DNA of 15,310 nucleotides from Prosthecobacter debontii (lineage in GTDB: Bacteria; Verrucomicrobiota; Verrucomicrobiia; Verrucomicrobiales; Akkermansiaceae), in contig CAMCXJ010000036.1 of the NCBI GenBank assembly GCA_945883455.1, positions 1 to 15,310 on the forward strand, in the 5' to 3' direction. The position numbers and the translations under genes are program-made. Below the pieces are notes generated by a model that saw only the letters and a list, made by a program, of their open reading frames with translations, had not been told where the DNA came from and did no database searches. Of this stretch, positions 13,989 to 15,310 are shown one piece after another (the first letter of the stretch is position 1; each line of letters opens with the position of its first letter).

Positions 13989-15029
13989 TCATTCGTCATC
14001 CTCGTCAAGCGAAACTGTGACAGAATCCTCATCTTCTTGCGGAATCCCTCCGCTGAAGCCCACTTCTTCGGAAGGACGGAATCTACGGTTGCCATATTCC
14101 TTCTCCCATTGTGCTTGGCATTCGACGGTGAGACGGGCGAATGGGATCGCCTCGAGGCGGGCGGTAGGGATTTTCCTTTCGGAAATCTCGCAATTTCCGT
14201 AGGTGCCGCCCTTGATGCGGCGGAGGGCTTGTTCGATCTCGTAAAGTGCGTCCTGCTCCTTAGCGAGAACGGAGAGTGCGAAGTCGCGGTCGTAGGCGTC
14301 GCTGCCCGCGTCGCCTTGATGTTGGCCACTACCTGATGCCTCGCTGCCTTCCGGCGCATTGCGTATGGTATCGCGAGTCATGCCTGACATGGAATCGAAG
14401 AGTGAATCGCGGAGATCAAGGAGGCGCTGGTGCTGTTTCTCAATAAATGCCGGGGTATGTGTGCCTCCACCGTGAGAAGATGCTTTCGGTAGCGGACTGG
14501 CCTTTGGAGGTACGAAAGGAGGTTTCTTCGGAGCCGGTGGCGGTGGCACGCTGACCAGCGAAGGTTTCCTCACGACCGGCTTGCTGATAGCAGCTTTTTT
14601 CTTTGGCTCATGAACGAGGGCGGGAGCTTTTGGAGCCGACTTCTGAGGAGCCGCGAGCTTTTTGGCAGGGGGGACTTTTTTCGCCGAAACTGCCTTGGAA
14701 GCGGGAGCTACTTTCTTCGCGGGAGCTGCTTTTTTAACGGGAGCCGCTTTCTTCGCGGGAGCTGCTTTCTTCGCGGGAGCCGCTTTCTTCACGGGAGCTG
14801 CTTTCTTCGCGGGAGCCGCTTTCTTCGCGGGGGCTGCTTTCTTCGCGGGAGCCGCTTTCTTCCCGGGAGCTGCTTTCTTTGCGGGGGCTGCTTTCTTTGC
14901 GGGAGCTACCTTTTTAACAGGAGCTGCCTTTTTCACCGCTTTTTTTACGGCAGCTGCCTTTTGTGTTTGCACAGCTTTCTTCGCGACTTTCTTTGCGACG
15001 GTTTTTTTGGGGGAGCTCTTCGTGGGCAT
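13989..15029 (-). CDS. DksA/TraR-like protein with a long Lys/Ala/Pro histone-like N-terminal tail
   Basis: The 346-residue protein has three parts. Residues 1-135 are Lys/Ala/Pro-rich with tandem AAPAKK-type hexapeptides, like histone H1 C-terminal tails and bacterial histone-like proteins. Residues 136-195 are a Pro-rich linker. Residues 196-325 resemble DksA: a helix from HQRLLDLRDSL, an acidic tip DAYDR (Asp244, Asp247, compare DPADR of E. coli DksA), a helix LAKEQDALYEIEQAL, and the finger region YGNCEISERKIPTARLEAIP to TVEC. The four zinc positions are Cys280, Ser283, Thr301, Cys304, so only half the cysteines remain at canonical spacing. The C-terminus is acidic. DksA proteins bind RNA polymerase through the secondary channel; the tail may bind nucleic acid (inference). 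It precedes rpmG-rpsR. Confidence 0.85.
   Translation of the reverse strand: MPTKSSPKKTVAKKVAKKAVQTQKAAAVKKAVKKAAPVKKVAPAKKAAPAKKAAPGKKAAPAKKAAPAKKAAPAKKAAPVKKAAPAKKAAPAKKAAPVKKAAPAKKVAPASKAVSAKKVPPAKKLAAPQKSAPKAPALVHEPKKKAAISKPVVRKPSLVSVPPPPAPKKPPFVPPKASPLPKASSHGGGTHTPAFIEKQHQRLLDLRDSLFDSMSGMTRDTIRNAPEGSEASGSGQHQGDAGSDAYDRDFALSVLAKEQDALYEIEQALRRIKGGTYGNCEISERKIPTARLEAIPFARLTVECQAQWEKEYGNRRFRPSEEVGFSGGIPQEDEDSVTVSLDEDDE
14701..14934 (-). repeat. Thirteen tandem 18-bp units encoding AAPAKK hexapeptides
   Basis: On the plus strand the unit is GCGGGAGCTGCTTTCTTC with a few variants per copy (GCC for GCT, ACG or CCG for GCG). Thirteen contiguous units span 234 bases, in frame within the DksA-like gene. 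The degree of identity at synonymous positions suggests recent expansion by slippage or recombination, so copy number may vary between strains. Confidence 0.93.
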
Positions 15030-15107
15030 AGTGGAATTTTCTTTTGATGATCAGGGTTTTCGCCATGCCTATCACATAGACTTAACGCCCTGTGGTAAGG
15101 GCGGGGT

Positions 15108-15136
15108 GGATTAGCCCTTCGAACTTAACGTTTCAA
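15108..15136 (-). promoter_or_regulatory. Possible promoter of the dksA-like/rpmG/rpsR group
   Basis: On the minus strand TTGAAA (15131-15136) is followed after 17 bases by TAATCC (15108-15113), then the GC-rich ACCCCGCCC. The predicted start near 15101 gives a leader of about 70 bases. The layout resembles the two tRNA promoters in this window, but the -10 match is weak. Confidence 0.35.
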
Positions 15137-15189
15137 GGGGAAATTTCATATTCACGAAAAAACTTTCGCCCGCCCGCGTGCCGGGAAGC

Positions 15190-15217
15190 TTGAATTACCC
15201 TGTTCCTTTCCTAATCT
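15190..15217 (+). promoter_or_regulatory. Possible promoter of scpB
   Basis: TTGAAT (15190-15195), 16 bases, then TAATCT (15212-15217). Transcription would begin only a few bases before the ATG at 15229, giving a very short leader. The match to consensus is partial. Confidence 0.25.
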
Positions 15218-15228
15218 ACCGAGCCAAC

Positions 15229-15310
15229 ATGCAACTCAGCACGATTTTAGAATCCCTCCTCATCGCCTCGCAGGAGCCGCTTTCCTCTGAGGAAATGGCA
15301 CGTCTCGTTC
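15229..15310 (+). CDS. scpB: Segregation and condensation protein B, N-terminus only
   Basis: The 27 visible residues begin MQLSTILESLLIASQEPLSS and continue EEMARLV, the typical opening of ScpB (ILEALLFASGEPLS-EEL). ScpB is a winged-helix kleisin partner that forms the SMC-ScpA-ScpB condensin complex on the bacterial chromosome. The gene continues beyond the window. It is divergent from the DksA-like gene, with a 199-base gap that must hold both promoters. No Shine-Dalgarno is seen. Only the first helix is visible, so identity rests on that motif. Confidence 0.75.
   Translation, partial: MQLSTILESLLIASQEPLSSEEMARLV

Noticed and set aside
14610..15114. Long plus-strand open frames rich in Ala-Phe-Gly repeats opposite the DksA-like tail
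   Set aside because: They are the antisense translation of the 18-bp repeats; the opposite strand gives a coherent DksA-like protein with a DksA-type C-terminus.

Overview
The window looks like chromosomal DNA from a member of the Verrucomicrobia, probably in or near the Verrucomicrobiaceae. This is inferred from gene content: a DUF1080 (3-keto-disaccharide hydrolase-like) protein, an exported sugar isomerase, a propeller dehydrogenase of the kind common in Planctomycetes and Verrucomicrobia, and a DksA-like protein with a long Lys/Ala/Pro tail. The DNA is GC-rich, except for an outer-membrane protein gene and most intergenic gaps. No phage, IS element, CRISPR array or rRNA gene was seen.

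Layout. 1-310: the first ten codons of tuf (EF-Tu) on the minus strand, preceded by tRNA-Thr(GGT) and a sigma70-like promoter. 346-1206: a YmdB-type metallophosphoesterase. 1479-1919: dCMP deaminase. 2141-2854: an outer-membrane beta-barrel protein with a hairpin-rich leader and a terminator. 3018-5102: a MATE exporter and a small TPR protein, both minus strand. 5400-6683: a dGTPase-like HD hydrolase. 6743-6816: tRNA-Gln(TTG) with its promoter. 7031-11851: a carbohydrate block with an exported sugar isomerase (plus), then DUF1080 coupled to a SMUG1-type DNA glycosylase, and a cytochrome c coupled to a propeller dehydrogenase (minus). 12071-13294: a small membrane protein whose frame is broken, and FolE2. 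13539-15029: a DksA-like gene followed by rpmG (L33) and rpsR (S18), ending at a strong terminator. 15229-15310: the start of scpB.

How the genes fit together. dCMP deaminase, the dGTPase and FolE2 touch nucleotide and pterin supply; the SMUG1 glycosylase removes uracil from DNA. The isomerase, DUF1080 protein, dehydrogenase and cytochrome c all carry export signals and plausibly form a periplasmic sugar oxidation and cleavage set, though they are not one transcript. The two tRNA promoters and the predicted promoter of the DksA-like gene all have GC-rich discriminators, which fits stringent-type control.

The observations most worth following are: the histone-H1-like tail on a DksA-type protein with half of the zinc cysteines; a family of short, word-like intergenic repeats, some as inverted pairs; the near absence of Shine-Dalgarno sequences, even at tuf, rpsR and rpmG; a two-gene cytochrome/propeller unit whose cytochrome carries an unrecognised C-terminal domain; and a one-base frameshift in a small membrane protein gene.
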